Part shown: positions 13,015 through 20,006 of the stretch, piece after piece
Numbering within the stretch: position 1 is the stretch's first letter
Layout of the letters: each line of letters starts with the position of its first letter
From: a virus
DNA length: 52,530 nt
Virus record (IMG/VR): IMGVR_UViG_3300032325_000423
Span: 1-52,530 of that record
Direction: 5' to 3' (one strand)
Position numbers and translations under genes: made by a program
Notes under the pieces: generated by a model
The model's database searches: none
Told to the model about the DNA's origin: nothing
Seen by the model: the letters and a program-made list of their open reading frames with translations, nothing else

Positions 13015-13101
13015 CGGAAGAAGTAGGATTCGAACCCACGGAAGTTTTTACGCTTCTTCTGATTAGTAATCAGATGCATTAGACCACTCTGCCATTCTTC
13101 C
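13015..13101 (-). tRNA. tRNA-Ser with anticodon ACT
   Basis: 87 bases, long variable arm, acceptor GGAAGAA/TTCTTCC, discriminator G as in Ser tRNAs. Anticodon arm TCTGA-TTACTAA-TCAGA gives ACT, where GCT is usual. A34 is rare in bacterial tRNAs outside Arg. Confidence 0.85.
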
Positions 13102-13105
13102 TAAG

Positions 13106-13177
13106 CTGTCCGACTAGGATTCGAACCTAGAACCAAGCGGTTAACAGCCGCCTACTCTACCGTTGAGCTATCGGACA
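13106..13177 (-). tRNA. tRNA-Asn(GTT)
   Basis: Acceptor TGTCCGA/TCGGACA, anticodon arm GGCGG-CTGTTAA-CCGCT, discriminator G. Confidence 0.92.
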
Positions 13178-13187
13178 ATATCTACAA

Positions 13188-13258
13188 TTCCGGGGCTAGG
13201 ATTCGAACCCAGACAAAGAGAACCAAAATCTCTGGTGCTACCGTTACACTACCCCGGA
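13188..13258 (-). tRNA. tRNA-Gln(TTG)
   Basis: Acceptor TCCGGGG/CCCCGGA, anticodon arm AGAGA-TTTTGGT-TCTCT, T loop TTCGAAT. Confidence 0.92.
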
Positions 13259-13259
13259 G

Positions 13260-13331
13260 AGCCGACGAAAGGATTTGAACCTTCAACCTATTGATTACAA
13301 ATCAATTGCACTACCGTTGTGCTACATCGGC
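13260..13331 (-). tRNA. tRNA-Thr(TGT)
   Basis: Acceptor GCCGATG/CGTCGGC, anticodon arm ATTGA-TTTGTAA-TCAAT, T loop TTCAAAT. First tRNA of a five-gene run Thr-Gln-Asn-Ser-Tyr. Confidence 0.92.
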
Positions 13332-13340
13332 AATCAAAGT

Positions 13341-13369
13341 ATTATAGTCAATAGTCTCCGTTGTCGCAA
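13341..13369 (-). promoter_or_regulatory. sigma70-type promoter of the five-tRNA run
   Basis: Minus strand TTGCGA (13364-13369), 17-base spacer, TATAAT (13341-13346), 10 bases before tRNA-Thr. Confidence 0.7.
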
Positions 13370-13381
13370 GCCCTGCGATTT

Positions 13382-13741
13382 TCAGCGGATCGGGTTCGCT
13401 GACGCTTGGGGCGATTGTCCATAACGGTGTGACGATGTTCCTTGTGACCCGTAGGAACCTGCCACTGCGGTCGCACCTTGATTTTGATATGGTTGCGGCG
13501 TGGTCTCATATCGTCGTTGTTGTGGAGCGTAATCATGCCATTGTCCATTTTCGTGTAGGTAAAAAACTTTGTCAACATTAGGATCGTAAGCCATCAGACA
13601 GTATTGTACCGGATAAACCACCTTTGTCAAGGCCTGTTTCTGAGGCATGGGAGGGAATTTTATATCACCTTTTTGATAATCTTTGATTCCCGTATACGCC
13701 AGACCCAAAATCGTAATCACAATCCCAACCCACTGGATCAT
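13382..13741 (-). CDS. single-pass membrane protein, 119 aa
   Basis: Start MIQWVGIVITILGLAYTG with GGGGTGAG upstream. Membrane helix at residues 2-18, then a middle domain (KVVYPVQYCLMAYDPN...) and a Q/S/G/Y-rich disordered tail. No family recognised. Upstream spacer carries TCGATAATATAGATATGAG, a weak form of the common promoter. Confidence 0.6.
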   Translation of the reverse strand: MIQWVGIVITILGLAYTGIKDYQKGDIKFPPMPQKQALTKVVYPVQYCLMAYDPNVDKVFYLHENGQWHDYAPQQRRYETTPQPYQNQGATAVAGSYGSQGTSSHRYGQSPQASANPIR

Positions 13742-13830
13742 TCTCTCACCCCTTGTTGATTCTCGTCTCGTTCTCATATCTATATTATCGACCAATCCAG
13801 CGTAGAAACTTTAGAAGATTTTTGAATTTG

Positions 13831-13914
13831 CTCTAAAGTGTTGTGGGCTAAGGACTTACGTCAAAGCCGGGCGCCCCCGCTCGCCCTAAGTGCTTACGCA
13901 GTAAGGGTTTGCGG
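13831..13914 (-). repeat. R1 three-hairpin repeat, copy 4
   Basis: Centre GGGCGCCC; ends 6 bases after the stop at 13921. Confidence 0.78.
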
Positions 13915-13920
13915 TTAGCC

Positions 13921-14151
13921 TCATTCCAAAGTCCATCCGGCATCTTTTAGAATATGGCTAGTGTGTAATACGCAAGTTAATCCATCAGCATTTGTATAGT
14001 CTTTATAACTACGCTCATCAAGATAGATATACTCATCTAGCGTATCATTTTCATTTGTTTCCCAGATAGCATCCATCGCAGCGTCCCTTGGACATTTGTT
14101 ACAAGAATAAATTAGTTCTAGAGTTCCAGATTTTACATAATATTTTGCCAT
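13921..14151 (-). CDS. hypothetical protein, 76 aa
   Basis: Start MAKYYVKSGTLELIYSCNKC with GGGGAT upstream; the longer open frame overlaps the upstream gene. A beta-hairpin-like N-terminus with CNKC, then an acidic DEYIYLDER segment. Resembles a small family of phage proteins that open KYxVxSGxLxxI (recalled, unverified). Confidence 0.6.
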   Translation of the reverse strand: MAKYYVKSGTLELIYSCNKCPRDAAMDAIWETNENDTLDEYIYLDERSYKDYTNADGLTCVLHTSHILKDAGWTLE

Positions 14152-14155
14152 ATGA

Positions 14156-14725
14156 TTATCCCCTGTCTCTAAATTGTTTGCAGTGAGCACAATTACATTC
14201 TCCATATCCACCATCATAAGCATCGTAATCGTAATCAAACTTACCATAAATATCTTCATCCCAATCACTAAAACTCTCAACCCCAAGGTCGATCACAACC
14301 GGAACCCATGATCCTTTGCGTCGAACATAACCAAAATTACCTTTGTGAGAGTCATTATACTCTAAGCCATTTTCACCCAAATCATAAACTAGCTCAGAGA
14401 TAGTAGTCCCGTTCTTACATTCGCTCTGAAAACATTCACCATCACAATCTTCGTCATGGCACTCTGGCATAGTACGAGCCACTTCGGTCAAATAACCATG
14501 AGCAGTCAACTCACCATCATACCTACGAATCATACCAACATCCCCATATACCATAGGGGCCAAATCAAACTGTGCTAAATGAGACTGAACACGATGGGCA
14601 AACTTAGCCTCTTGCTCATTCTCAAACTCTTTAAAACCCACCCGCTTACGGTTAATCTTTTTGTCTTTGATAATATAGAAAGCATTTTTACTTCCTGCAT
14701 CATCATACAATCCAACGTAGCTCAT
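14156..14725 (-). CDS. protein-kinase-like fold protein, 189 aa
   Basis: Start MSYVGLYDDAG with AAAGGAAT upstream. NDSHKGNFGYV (residues 124-134) followed by VVIDLG (D146) imitates the catalytic HxxN and DxG motifs of kinase-like folds, as in phage proteins annotated serine/threonine kinase-like. The N-lobe lysine and glycine loop are not evident, so it may not be active. Four cysteines at 89-103 and a C-terminal C-x-C-x2-C suggest metal binding. Downstream of 14737-15441 in one unit. Confidence 0.5.
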   Translation of the reverse strand: MSYVGLYDDAGSKNAFYIIKDKKINRKRVGFKEFENEQEAKFAHRVQSHLAQFDLAPMVYGDVGMIRRYDGELTAHGYLTEVARTMPECHDEDCDGECFQSECKNGTTISELVYDLGENGLEYNDSHKGNFGYVRRKGSWVPVVIDLGVESFSDWDEDIYGKFDYDYDAYDGGYGECNCAHCKQFRDRG

Positions 14726-14736
14726 TTTTATTCCTT

Positions 14737-15441
14737 TCAATGGGCTGGAAACAAGACATTAGCCAAACCACGAACACACAAGTCACATGATATACTATCT
14801 TTAGTGCCGGTGCAAGTGATTTCCGAACGACCACGACGGATTTCGGGACATACCACAAACTTTGTAGCATTGAGAACCACTAGCTTCGGCAGTGCTTGTC
14901 GCCATGCTTCGGCTTTTGCTTTGCTCTTAGGACGCTTCGGAGCAATCTTCATATCGCTGTCACACCATGCGAACAGCTTGAAACCCTGTGCCAGTGCTTC
15001 GCCCATATCGTTATCATCATGCACACTAGCGTACACATTCATATACTTTTCCAGACTCACAAGCCGAGAATCGTAGATATGAGTATAAAACCACATATCG
15101 GGCAACGTATCACCATCGGCAAGAATACTCTCACAAGCCCACGTTACATTAGCAACATAGTCTAGGTCAAGCTCACCATTGAGAAACCAGTCTCCACGCT
15201 CATGCCAACGGATAGACTTCTCACGACGCTTTGCTTCCAGAATCATAGCACGGATTTTATTCTTTTCCGTTATGACATTAGCAAAACCGGCAGTACGGGC
15301 ATTTTTATACTGATTTTCAGTAGCTTCGGCATAGCAGCCGTTTCCAAGGTAGTCGCAATCGGGCGGGCAAGTATCGCCAACTGGACGCGAAACCACAATG
15401 CAACCCTTACCCAACTTATCATTACCGTCAGCAGTTTTCAT
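14737..15441 (-). CDS. cysteine-rich phage protein, 234 aa
   Basis: Opens with KLGKGCIVVSRPVGDTCPPDC then GNGCYAE, a cysteine pattern shared by a family of phage and actinobacterial proteins of unknown function (DUF7227-like, also reminiscent of Gp37/Gp68; recalled, not searched). Cysteines recur at the C-terminus (CPEIRRGRSEITC, CDLC), so an iron-sulfur or zinc site is plausible. AGGAG upstream; own promoter 15463-15491. Confidence 0.6.
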   Translation of the reverse strand: MKTADGNDKLGKGCIVVSRPVGDTCPPDCDYLGNGCYAEATENQYKNARTAGFANVITEKNKIRAMILEAKRREKSIRWHERGDWFLNGELDLDYVANVTWACESILADGDTLPDMWFYTHIYDSRLVSLEKYMNVYASVHDDNDMGEALAQGFKLFAWCDSDMKIAPKRPKSKAKAEAWRQALPKLVVLNATKFVVCPEIRRGRSEITCTGTKDSISCDLCVRGLANVLFPAH

Positions 15442-15462
15442 GTTCTTCTCCTGTGTCTACCG

Positions 15463-15491
15463 ATTCTACACTATAGTATCGGCATAGTCAA
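15463..15491 (-). promoter_or_regulatory. sigma70-type promoter of 14737-15441
   Basis: Minus strand TTGACT (15486-15491), 17-base spacer with CGATACTA, TAGAAT (15463-15468). Confidence 0.75.
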
Positions 15492-15520
15492 GCGAAAAAC
15501 TTCAAAAAATTATTCTTGAT

Positions 15521-15602
15521 GCAAGTTGTTGTGGCATAAGGACTTACGACGACCCCGGCCCGCCGCATTTGCCCTAAGTCCTTTGTTTTCAAGCAGTTAC
15601 GG
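15521..15602 (-). repeat. R1 three-hairpin repeat, copy 5
   Basis: Centre CCCCGGCCCGCC. Unlike other copies, its far side is an opposite-strand gene (HNH). Confidence 0.75.
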
Positions 15603-15646
15603 TGTATCTAAGGATAGAATCCGAAGTTTTATCCACTGGAGGCTAT

Positions 15647-16006
15647 ATGCAAACCTGTCCTAAATGTAATCAAACTAAAACAGCTAAACATTTTTACACT
15701 CGTCCAGCAAGAAATGGTAAAAAATTTTCCTACTGTAAAGATTGCAATAAGCAAAATGTCATCGATAGAAAACGACAGTTTAAACTGAAATGCCTAGAGT
15801 ATAAAGGTTCTCAATGTTCTAAATGCGGATATGATAAATGTCCGGCAGCACTAGAATTTCATCATATCAATCCATCCACTAAAGACTTTATTCCAAGTCA
15901 CTATAGTAATACTTCTTGGGATAAGAATAAAGATAAGGTAATGAAAGAGTTAGATAAATGTATTGTTCTTTGTGCGAATTGTCACAGAGAAGAACATTTC
16001 AAATAA
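15647..16006 (+). CDS. HNH endonuclease, probably homing, 119 aa
   Basis: Start MQTCPKCNQTK with GGAGG 5 bases upstream. CPKC and CKDC form a zinc knuckle; CSKCGYDKC, LEFHHINP and CANCHREEH form the HNH site with its own zinc cysteines. Single plus-strand gene in a minus-strand region, ending 2 bases from tRNA-Arg: the placement of a selfish homing gene. It cuts DNA if active. Confidence 0.85.
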   Translation: MQTCPKCNQTKTAKHFYTRPARNGKKFSYCKDCNKQNVIDRKRQFKLKCLEYKGSQCSKCGYDKCPAALEFHHINPSTKDFIPSHYSNTSWDKNKDKVMKELDKCIVLCANCHREEHFK

Positions 16007-16007
16007 T

Positions 16008-16080
16008 ACTCGCGGAGGGACTCGAACCCCCAACCTAACGGGTAGAAACCGTTGGCTCTATCCAATTGAGCTACGCGAGC
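16008..16080 (-). tRNA. tRNA-Arg(TCT)
   Basis: Acceptor GCTCGCG/CGCGAGT, anticodon arm AACGG-TTTCTAC-CCGTT, T loop TTCGAGT. Reads AGA, the main Arg codon of the structural genes. Downstream of the gene at 16171. Confidence 0.93.
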
Positions 16081-16170
16081 ATAGACTTATTATAGTCAGT
16101 CCTAGTCAATACTGCAAGCCCCAACGGCGTCCCGTGGAGGCTCGCAGCCATTATGACTCCTTACAGTCGA

Positions 16171-16428
16171 TCACGCAACCGCTTCGGCAGTTTCCTTTTC
16201 AACCTTACCATCATGGGCATCACCAGCCTGTTCGGCTGTCACACCCGTAACCCTCGCACGCCACACCTTATAGCCTTGCTCACTAAACGCCTTGACCTCA
16301 CCAGCCTTAACATTCGCATGAACATCGCCAGGAAGGCTACCGCTCAGGCACTCACGAATCGAATCAACCACCGAGTCACGATCAAGCTCATCAGCCACAA
16401 CGTCAACAGCAAAAGTAAACTTCTTCAT
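16171..16428 (-). CDS. hypothetical protein, 85 aa
   Basis: MKKFTFAVDVVADELDRDSV suggests a strand then a helix; the middle repeats V and A strands (ANVKAGEVKAFSEQG). G+C-rich relative to neighbours. GGAG upstream. Two tandem promoters precede it. Confidence 0.6.
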   Translation of the reverse strand: MKKFTFAVDVVADELDRDSVVDSIRECLSGSLPGDVHANVKAGEVKAFSEQGYKVWRARVTGVTAEQAGDAHDGKVEKETAEAVA

Positions 16429-16474
16429 CTTATCTTCTCCAAAATTGTTATAGTTTCCAAATCGTTCTAGTACC

Positions 16475-16503
16475 AGTATACGCTACTGTTACCCACTTGT
16501 CAA
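16475..16503 (-). promoter_or_regulatory. sigma70-type promoter, near copy
   Basis: Minus strand TTGACA (16498-16503), 17-base spacer, TATACT (16475-16480). Confidence 0.75.
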
Positions 16504-16563
16504 GTCCGTCGTGATGGTTTTTCTTGTTGGCATCGTCGCGGGGTCTTGACTTGTGATACTCTC

Positions 16564-16592
16564 ATTCTACAGTATAGTATCGTCATTGTCAA
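16564..16592 (-). promoter_or_regulatory. sigma70-type promoter, far copy
   Basis: Minus strand TTGACA (16587-16592), 17-base spacer with CGATACTA, TAGAAT (16564-16569). 90 bases upstream of the near copy. Confidence 0.75.
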
Positions 16593-16631
16593 GGGGGAAC
16601 TTGAGTGAGCCTCAAAGATTTTTGATTTTGT

Positions 16632-16713
16632 CCTAAGTTGTTTGCTGATAAGGACTTACGTCAAATTTTGCCGCCCCGCCTCGCCCTAAGTTCTTTAGGG
16701 ACAAGGCTTTAGG
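16632..16713 (-). repeat. R1 three-hairpin repeat, copy 6
   Basis: Centre GCCGCCCCGCC; ends exactly at the stop of the next gene (16714). Confidence 0.78.
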
Positions 16714-17088
16714 TCATGAGAGAAAACCCTCACAACCCAAGGTGGTCAGATCACGAAGCAAAGCCTCTGCCGCTTCCGGCGTTTTCAGAGTCATGCTCTG
16801 TTTGGCCCCGGACTTGGCAGGAACGAACTTGTCGTAATGCCAGCCTCCAACCAGATAATCACTCCAATCCTTGGCCTCTTTGAGACCCCATCCGGTGTGC
16901 TGTCGAATAGCCTTGATTGCATGAATACGATTGTCCAGAGTCAAACCTCCAGTGATCGTTACCATACGACGCTGGTTCACACCCAGTGCCACCTCCAACG
17001 CACACACAATCTTTTCAAACATATCCAGATTGCAACCATTCGACACCATGTTCAAAGCTTCGCGAACGCTCATCTCAACCTTAATCAT
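16714..17088 (-). CDS. ribosomal protein L7/L12 C-terminal-domain-like protein, 124 aa
   Basis: Residues 52-80 (LDNRIHAIKAIRQHTGWGLK then EAKD) match the factor-binding helix of bL12, which in the ribosome recruits IF2, EF-Tu and EF-G. The N-terminal dimerisation domain of bL12 is not visible; instead there is a helix that mentions MSVREALNMVSNG. Similar bL12-like proteins are known from phage genomes. GGAGG upstream. ATGA overlap with the gene above. Confidence 0.65.
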   Translation of the reverse strand: MIKVEMSVREALNMVSNGCNLDMFEKIVCALEVALGVNQRRMVTITGGLTLDNRIHAIKAIRQHTGWGLKEAKDWSDYLVGGWHYDKFVPAKSGAKQSMTLKTPEAAEALLRDLTTLGCEGFLS

Positions 17089-17498
17089 TCTCTTTCCTCC
17101 AAAATGTAGACTTGTCGATCTTGTGTTATCAGCGTGGCATACTGGGAATCGTCCCAAGCAAATTCGCCACAATCACTTTCCCTACGCCACTGTGGGTCAC
17201 GAATGGGATTATAGTACAGCTTTTCAAGATTGTCAATACCAATCTCATTATTTATTTGAACCTCTTCACACTTTACCCACCCACTAACATCCTTCTTGCC
17301 AGCCTTATGAACCTTCTTAGCTTTTTTCAGGTTGTTGACCAGCTTACACCCAATCATCACCAACTGATAATGGCCCGGATTGTAGTAATATTCATCGACC
17401 TTTTTCCTTCCTTGCATCACCTTAATCTGCCAATGTCGAAAATGCTCACCCTTACCCAGATGAAATCGCACTTCAGCATGGAGTTTAACAGCTTTCAT
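17085..17498 (-). CDS. hypothetical protein, 137 aa
   Basis: Strand-rich basic N-terminal half (KLHAEVRFHLGKGEHFRHWQ) then a lysine-rich helix and an acidic C-terminus with WRRESDCGEFAWDD. I recall phage proteins with the ending LYYNPxRxPxW but cannot name the family. ATGA overlap with the L12-like gene suggests joint expression. Confidence 0.55.
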   Translation of the reverse strand: MKAVKLHAEVRFHLGKGEHFRHWQIKVMQGRKKVDEYYYNPGHYQLVMIGCKLVNNLKKAKKVHKAGKKDVSGWVKCEEVQINNEIGIDNLEKLYYNPIRDPQWRRESDCGEFAWDDSQYATLITQDRQVYILEERE

Positions 17499-17522
17499 TT
17501 TCTTTTCTCTTGCTTAAATGAT

Positions 17523-17681
17523 TTAGTCAGTATTTTCTTTTTTAAATAGTTCTACGATCACGCCCCTACCATAACAATCGTCAATAACTTCTTGCGCTTC
17601 TTCGCGTGTACGAAAAACCCATTGAGGATCAACCATATCTCCATCTTCTTTCCAGCAAACAGCATACAGTACCAGTTTCAT
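17523..17681 (-). CDS. hypothetical protein, 52 aa
   Basis: Start MKLVLYAVCWKED with GGGAGGGG. A strand, a turn with VDPQWVFRTREEAQEV and a helix. ATGA-type overlap with the gene above. Confidence 0.55.
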   Translation of the reverse strand: MKLVLYAVCWKEDGDMVDPQWVFRTREEAQEVIDDCYGRGVIVELFKKENTD

Positions 17682-17920
17682 TTTCCCCTCCCAATAACAA
17701 CGCATGACGTAGGCTCGTCGCCTTCCATATCCTTGTAGTATGAGGCGTGTCGCCCATTATACCAATAAAACTTTTCTTGTCCATCCCAATTATCGTCTAC
17801 AACAACAGCCCCATTCCTCTGAACTTCGATATTGTCGTACCCACCCTCGTAACCCGGCACCAGTACCAGCATATCCTGTGGTAGCTTGTTCAGTTCTTCG
17901 ATCAATTCAGCAACGGTCAT
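17678..17920 (-). CDS. small phage/bacterial protein, 80 aa
   Basis: Begins MTVAELIEELNKLPQDMLVL then VPGYEGGYDNIE, a pattern found in many short phage and bacterial proteins of unknown function. AAGGGA upstream, first gene of its unit. Confidence 0.65.
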   Translation of the reverse strand: MTVAELIEELNKLPQDMLVLVPGYEGGYDNIEVQRNGAVVVDDNWDGQEKFYWYNGRHASYYKDMEGDEPTSCVVIGRGK

Positions 17921-17944
17921 CATATTCCCTTTCGTGTTACCACT

Positions 17945-17973
17945 ATCTTACACTACTATTATCGACAAGTCAA
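17945..17973 (-). promoter_or_regulatory. sigma70-type promoter of the 16714-17920 unit
   Basis: Minus strand TTGACT (17968-17973), 17-base spacer with CGATAATA, TAAGAT (17945-17950). Confidence 0.75.
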
Positions 17974-18001
17974 GAGGGAATCTTGAAAAAATATTGCTAA
18001 T

Positions 18002-18084
18002 CGTAAAGTCTTTAGCAGCAAGTACTTACGACGAAACCGGCCGGCCCGCCTTGAGCTAAGTTCTTTAGCAGCAAGGACTTATGT
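18002..18084 (-). repeat. R1 three-hairpin repeat, copy 7
   Basis: Centre CCGGCCGG, arms TCGTAAAGTC/GTACTTACGA. Touches the stop at 18084. Confidence 0.78.
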
Positions 18085-18338
18085 CAACTAGGATAATCTT
18101 TTGGATAATGTTCTTTTGGCGGTGGTGGTTTTGGTTGTCCTTCATCCGGCATCCACCAAGGAGCGTCGAAATAATCTACATTACCGGGAGCTTCACCACA
18201 ATCAATATTGTGAATACAAAAAGGATCAGCATAGTTTATCCTATACTTTCCACGCCACACACCAATAGGCTCACCATAATAGATGATCTTTTGACCATTA
18301 ATAGGGCGGCGAGGTCCGTGGAAACTAATCCATTCCAT
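18084..18338 (-). CDS. hypothetical protein, 84 aa
   Basis: Opens MEWISFHGPRRPINGQKIIYYG, like the DUF551-type 'W..P..G..V..Y' opening seen in phage accessory proteins and in the neighbour at 18563. Proline-rich tail PKPPPPKEH. GGGAG upstream. Confidence 0.6.
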   Translation of the reverse strand: MEWISFHGPRRPINGQKIIYYGEPIGVWRGKYRINYADPFCIHNIDCGEAPGNVDYFDAPWWMPDEGQPKPPPPKEHYPKDYPS

Positions 18339-18441
18339 TATTATCTCCCAAGCTATATCCTAGAATCCACTCAAGAACTTCCTGAGTATAGACGTATGAA
18401 TAACAATAATCATCATTATATTCATATTCTTTAATAATCAA
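18325..18441 (-). CDS. small acidic protein with TTG start, 38 aa
   Basis: TTG start overlapping the upstream TGA (TTGA), GAGGTAAC 7-10 bases before. Reads IIKEYEYNDDYCYSYVYTQE. Fills an otherwise empty gap within the operon. Confidence 0.45.
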   Translation of the reverse strand: MIIKEYEYNDDYCYSYVYTQEVLEWILGYSLGDNNGMD

Positions 18442-18566
18442 TATTTAGTTACCTCAATATGCCACCGATCATATTTCAGTTCAGCATTAACGCTCATGCC
18501 CAACTTAACCAGTTCAGCCACAATTTCGGCCAAACGCTCAATCTCATTAATATTTAAGTAAATCAT
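18438..18566 (-). CDS. hypothetical protein, 42 aa
   Basis: GGAGGG upstream and ATGA overlap with the gene above. Amphipathic helix IEIRLAEIVAELVKLGM-like (INEIERLAEIVAELVKLG) then a short strand. Confidence 0.5.
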   Translation of the reverse strand: MIYLNINEIERLAEIVAELVKLGMSVNAELKYDRWHIEVTKY

Positions 18567-18790
18567 ACCCAACCCTCCGGCATAGAAATTTCATTCAGTC
18601 CCATATGATACTTAACCTCAGACTTTTCAAACGGTTCCCACTGAAGTATACCATCATCATACTCACCATGAGTCCATTCACCCCATTCTTTATTGTCAAT
18701 ATCCCAACAGAGCATTATTGGTCTATTATATCCAACAGCAGCACACAGATAATATCCCGGAGTAATTGGCTCATTAGCATTCCACTTCAT
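18563..18790 (-). CDS. DUF551-like small protein, 75 aa
   Basis: MKWNANEPITPGYYLCAAVG and WGEWTHGEYDDGILQWEPF follow the layout of DUF551-type phage accessory proteins (W, then P.xxGyYl, then a tryptophan-rich end). AAGGAT upstream. Confidence 0.55.
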   Translation of the reverse strand: MKWNANEPITPGYYLCAAVGYNRPIMLCWDIDNKEWGEWTHGEYDDGILQWEPFEKSEVKYHMGLNEISMPEGWV

Positions 18791-18793
18791 GCT

Positions 18794-18970
18794 CTATATC
18801 CTTCTTGTTATCTCTTCGTACTCATTAATCAAATCAGTCACCGTTATACCATACTTCTCTGCTAAAGTCAATGCGTCTTTTTTAGCAGGACTCCTGATCA
18901 TCATTGGGTTTTTAAGAACCCTAAGAACATAAACTATTGCTGCATTTCTGTCTGATTCTTCTTTATTCAT
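18794..18970 (-). CDS. hypothetical protein, 58 aa
   Basis: AAAGGAG upstream. Helical N-terminus; RSPAKKDALTLAEKYGITVTDL resembles a helix-turn-helix-sized segment. No promoter of its own, so it appears to lie on the same transcript as the large RNA at 19089-19661. Confidence 0.55.
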   Translation of the reverse strand: MNKEESDRNAAIVYVLRVLKNPMMIRSPAKKDALTLAEKYGITVTDLINEYEEITRRI

Positions 18971-19014
18971 CTCTTCTCCTTTGTATTGTATACCGGGTGT
19001 TAATGGATCGACTT

Positions 19015-19088
19015 ATCGGAGCGACGGGATTTGAACCCGCAACACCGCCACATATAGTGTGGAACTCTACCTATTGAGTTACGCCCGA
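19015..19088 (-). tRNA. tRNA-like domain, perhaps tRNA-Ile(TAT)
   Basis: D arm ACTC/GAGT and T arm GCGGG-TTCAAAT-CCCGT are normal. The acceptor pairs only with a bulged T. The anticodon arm is 4 bp (CCAC/GTGG) with loop ACTATAT, so position 33 is C where U is nearly invariant. It is the 3' end of the large RNA transcript. Confidence 0.6.
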
Positions 19089-19661
19089 CGATAGTTTTAC
19101 AAATAATGTCCGGTATCACGCATTACTCAACCACAGACCGTCATTTGGTGGTTTCTATCCGACCCCTGTTTGTAACCAGCGTAACATTAACGATCCGTTA
19201 CTATAACCCACCAATACCCCGATATTCTTAGCCCTTGGAGCAAGGTTAAAACTGGTGGAAACCGCCCACGCTGCTTTGCCGCTTTCGGGTACCTAATATC
19301 AGGCGGCTAGTCAGAGGTGACGATTACTGGTTGTATTGTATCATGCGTTTGTGTAGCGTTGCAACGTCTAGGCTATTCGCCATACACAATAAAGAATTTC
19401 TCCACCGCATGATTGTATGAATCGTGGTGAGGACGCGATCCCCCATAGATTGGTACTACTATCCAACGTACAGCCCCGTTGGCAACACTACGCTGCATTG
19501 CAGCCGCTCAGTGTTTATCGTAATAGGCTATCCCAAATCTAGTCCAAGGCATGGACCCACGAGTTTTGTATTGTAAAACAGATAGGGTTGAGCCATACTC
19601 GACAGCCATTTAACCGTGGCTACTTTGATATCATTCTGCCAGCGGCCCTTATCTGCTTATG
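19089..19661 (-). ncRNA. large structured RNA, possibly GOLLD/ROOL class
   Basis: About 570 bases without any open frame, driven by a near-consensus promoter (19667-19695) and ending at a tRNA-like domain. Perfect or near-perfect hairpins at 19604-19621, 19542-19556, 19484-19515, 19463-19482, 19403-19429, 19278-19307, 19233-19245, 19181-19201 and 19129-19153, plus the palindrome CGTTGCAACG at 19357-19366. The motif TACAATACAA recurs at about 19335 and 19568, and again after the tRNA at about 18985. GOLLD and ROOL RNAs are giant phage RNAs of 400-900 bases found next to tRNA genes and now known to form multimeric cages. Assignment is by context; RNase P RNA and tmRNA signatures are absent. Confidence 0.65.
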
Positions 19662-19666
19662 TGCTA

Positions 19667-19695
19667 AGTATACATCTATTATCGTCACTTGTCAA
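19667..19695 (-). promoter_or_regulatory. sigma70-type promoter of the large RNA
   Basis: Minus strand TTGACA (19690-19695), 17-base spacer with CGATAATA, TATACT (19667-19672). Confidence 0.8.
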
Positions 19696-19732
19696 GAGGC
19701 TTCTGTAGGAATTCCAAAAATTTTTTAGCATT

Positions 19733-19817
19733 GACGTAACCCTATGATACACAAGCACTTACGTTAAAGTCGGCCGGCCCGCCTTACCCTAAGTTCTTTA
19801 AGGATAAGGACTTACGA
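19733..19817 (-). repeat. R1 three-hairpin repeat, copy 8
   Basis: Centre GGCCGGCC. Directly precedes the stop at 19818. Confidence 0.78.
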
Positions 19818-19997
19818 CTAGTAATCTTCGGCCTCAATAGGTTCATCAGCATAGTAGTTGGAGTTGGTCAACACTTCCGGCCTATATTTACTCAACTTTT
19901 TATCCAGACAATCCAAACAAACCCTACCCAGTGGAATGCCCCTAGCATCACTTTCCCACCAGCTTTTCTTGCCAGACCCACATGGACAAACTCTCAT
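19818..19997 (-). CDS. small zinc-binding protein with SEC-C-like start, 59 aa
   Basis: AAGGAG upstream. Opens MRVCPCGSGKKSWWE, resembling the CPCGSGKK of SEC-C zinc motifs, with a second pair CLDC at residues 27-30: a C-x-C...C-x2-C site. The tail is acidic. In SecA such motifs contact SecB and ribosomes; here function is unknown. Confidence 0.6.
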   Translation of the reverse strand: MRVCPCGSGKKSWWESDARGIPLGRVCLDCLDKKLSKYRPEVLTNSNYYADEPIEAEDY

Positions 19998-20006
19998 GAT
20001 ATCTCC

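Noticed and set aside
12572-13066. Plus-strand open frames across the tRNA run
   Set aside because: They are read through complements of tRNA genes and carry no protein-like pattern.
19089-19661. tmRNA or RNase P RNA
   Set aside because: No tag-peptide frame, no pairing of 5' and 3' ends as in tmRNA, and none of the conserved RNase P core phrases are present.
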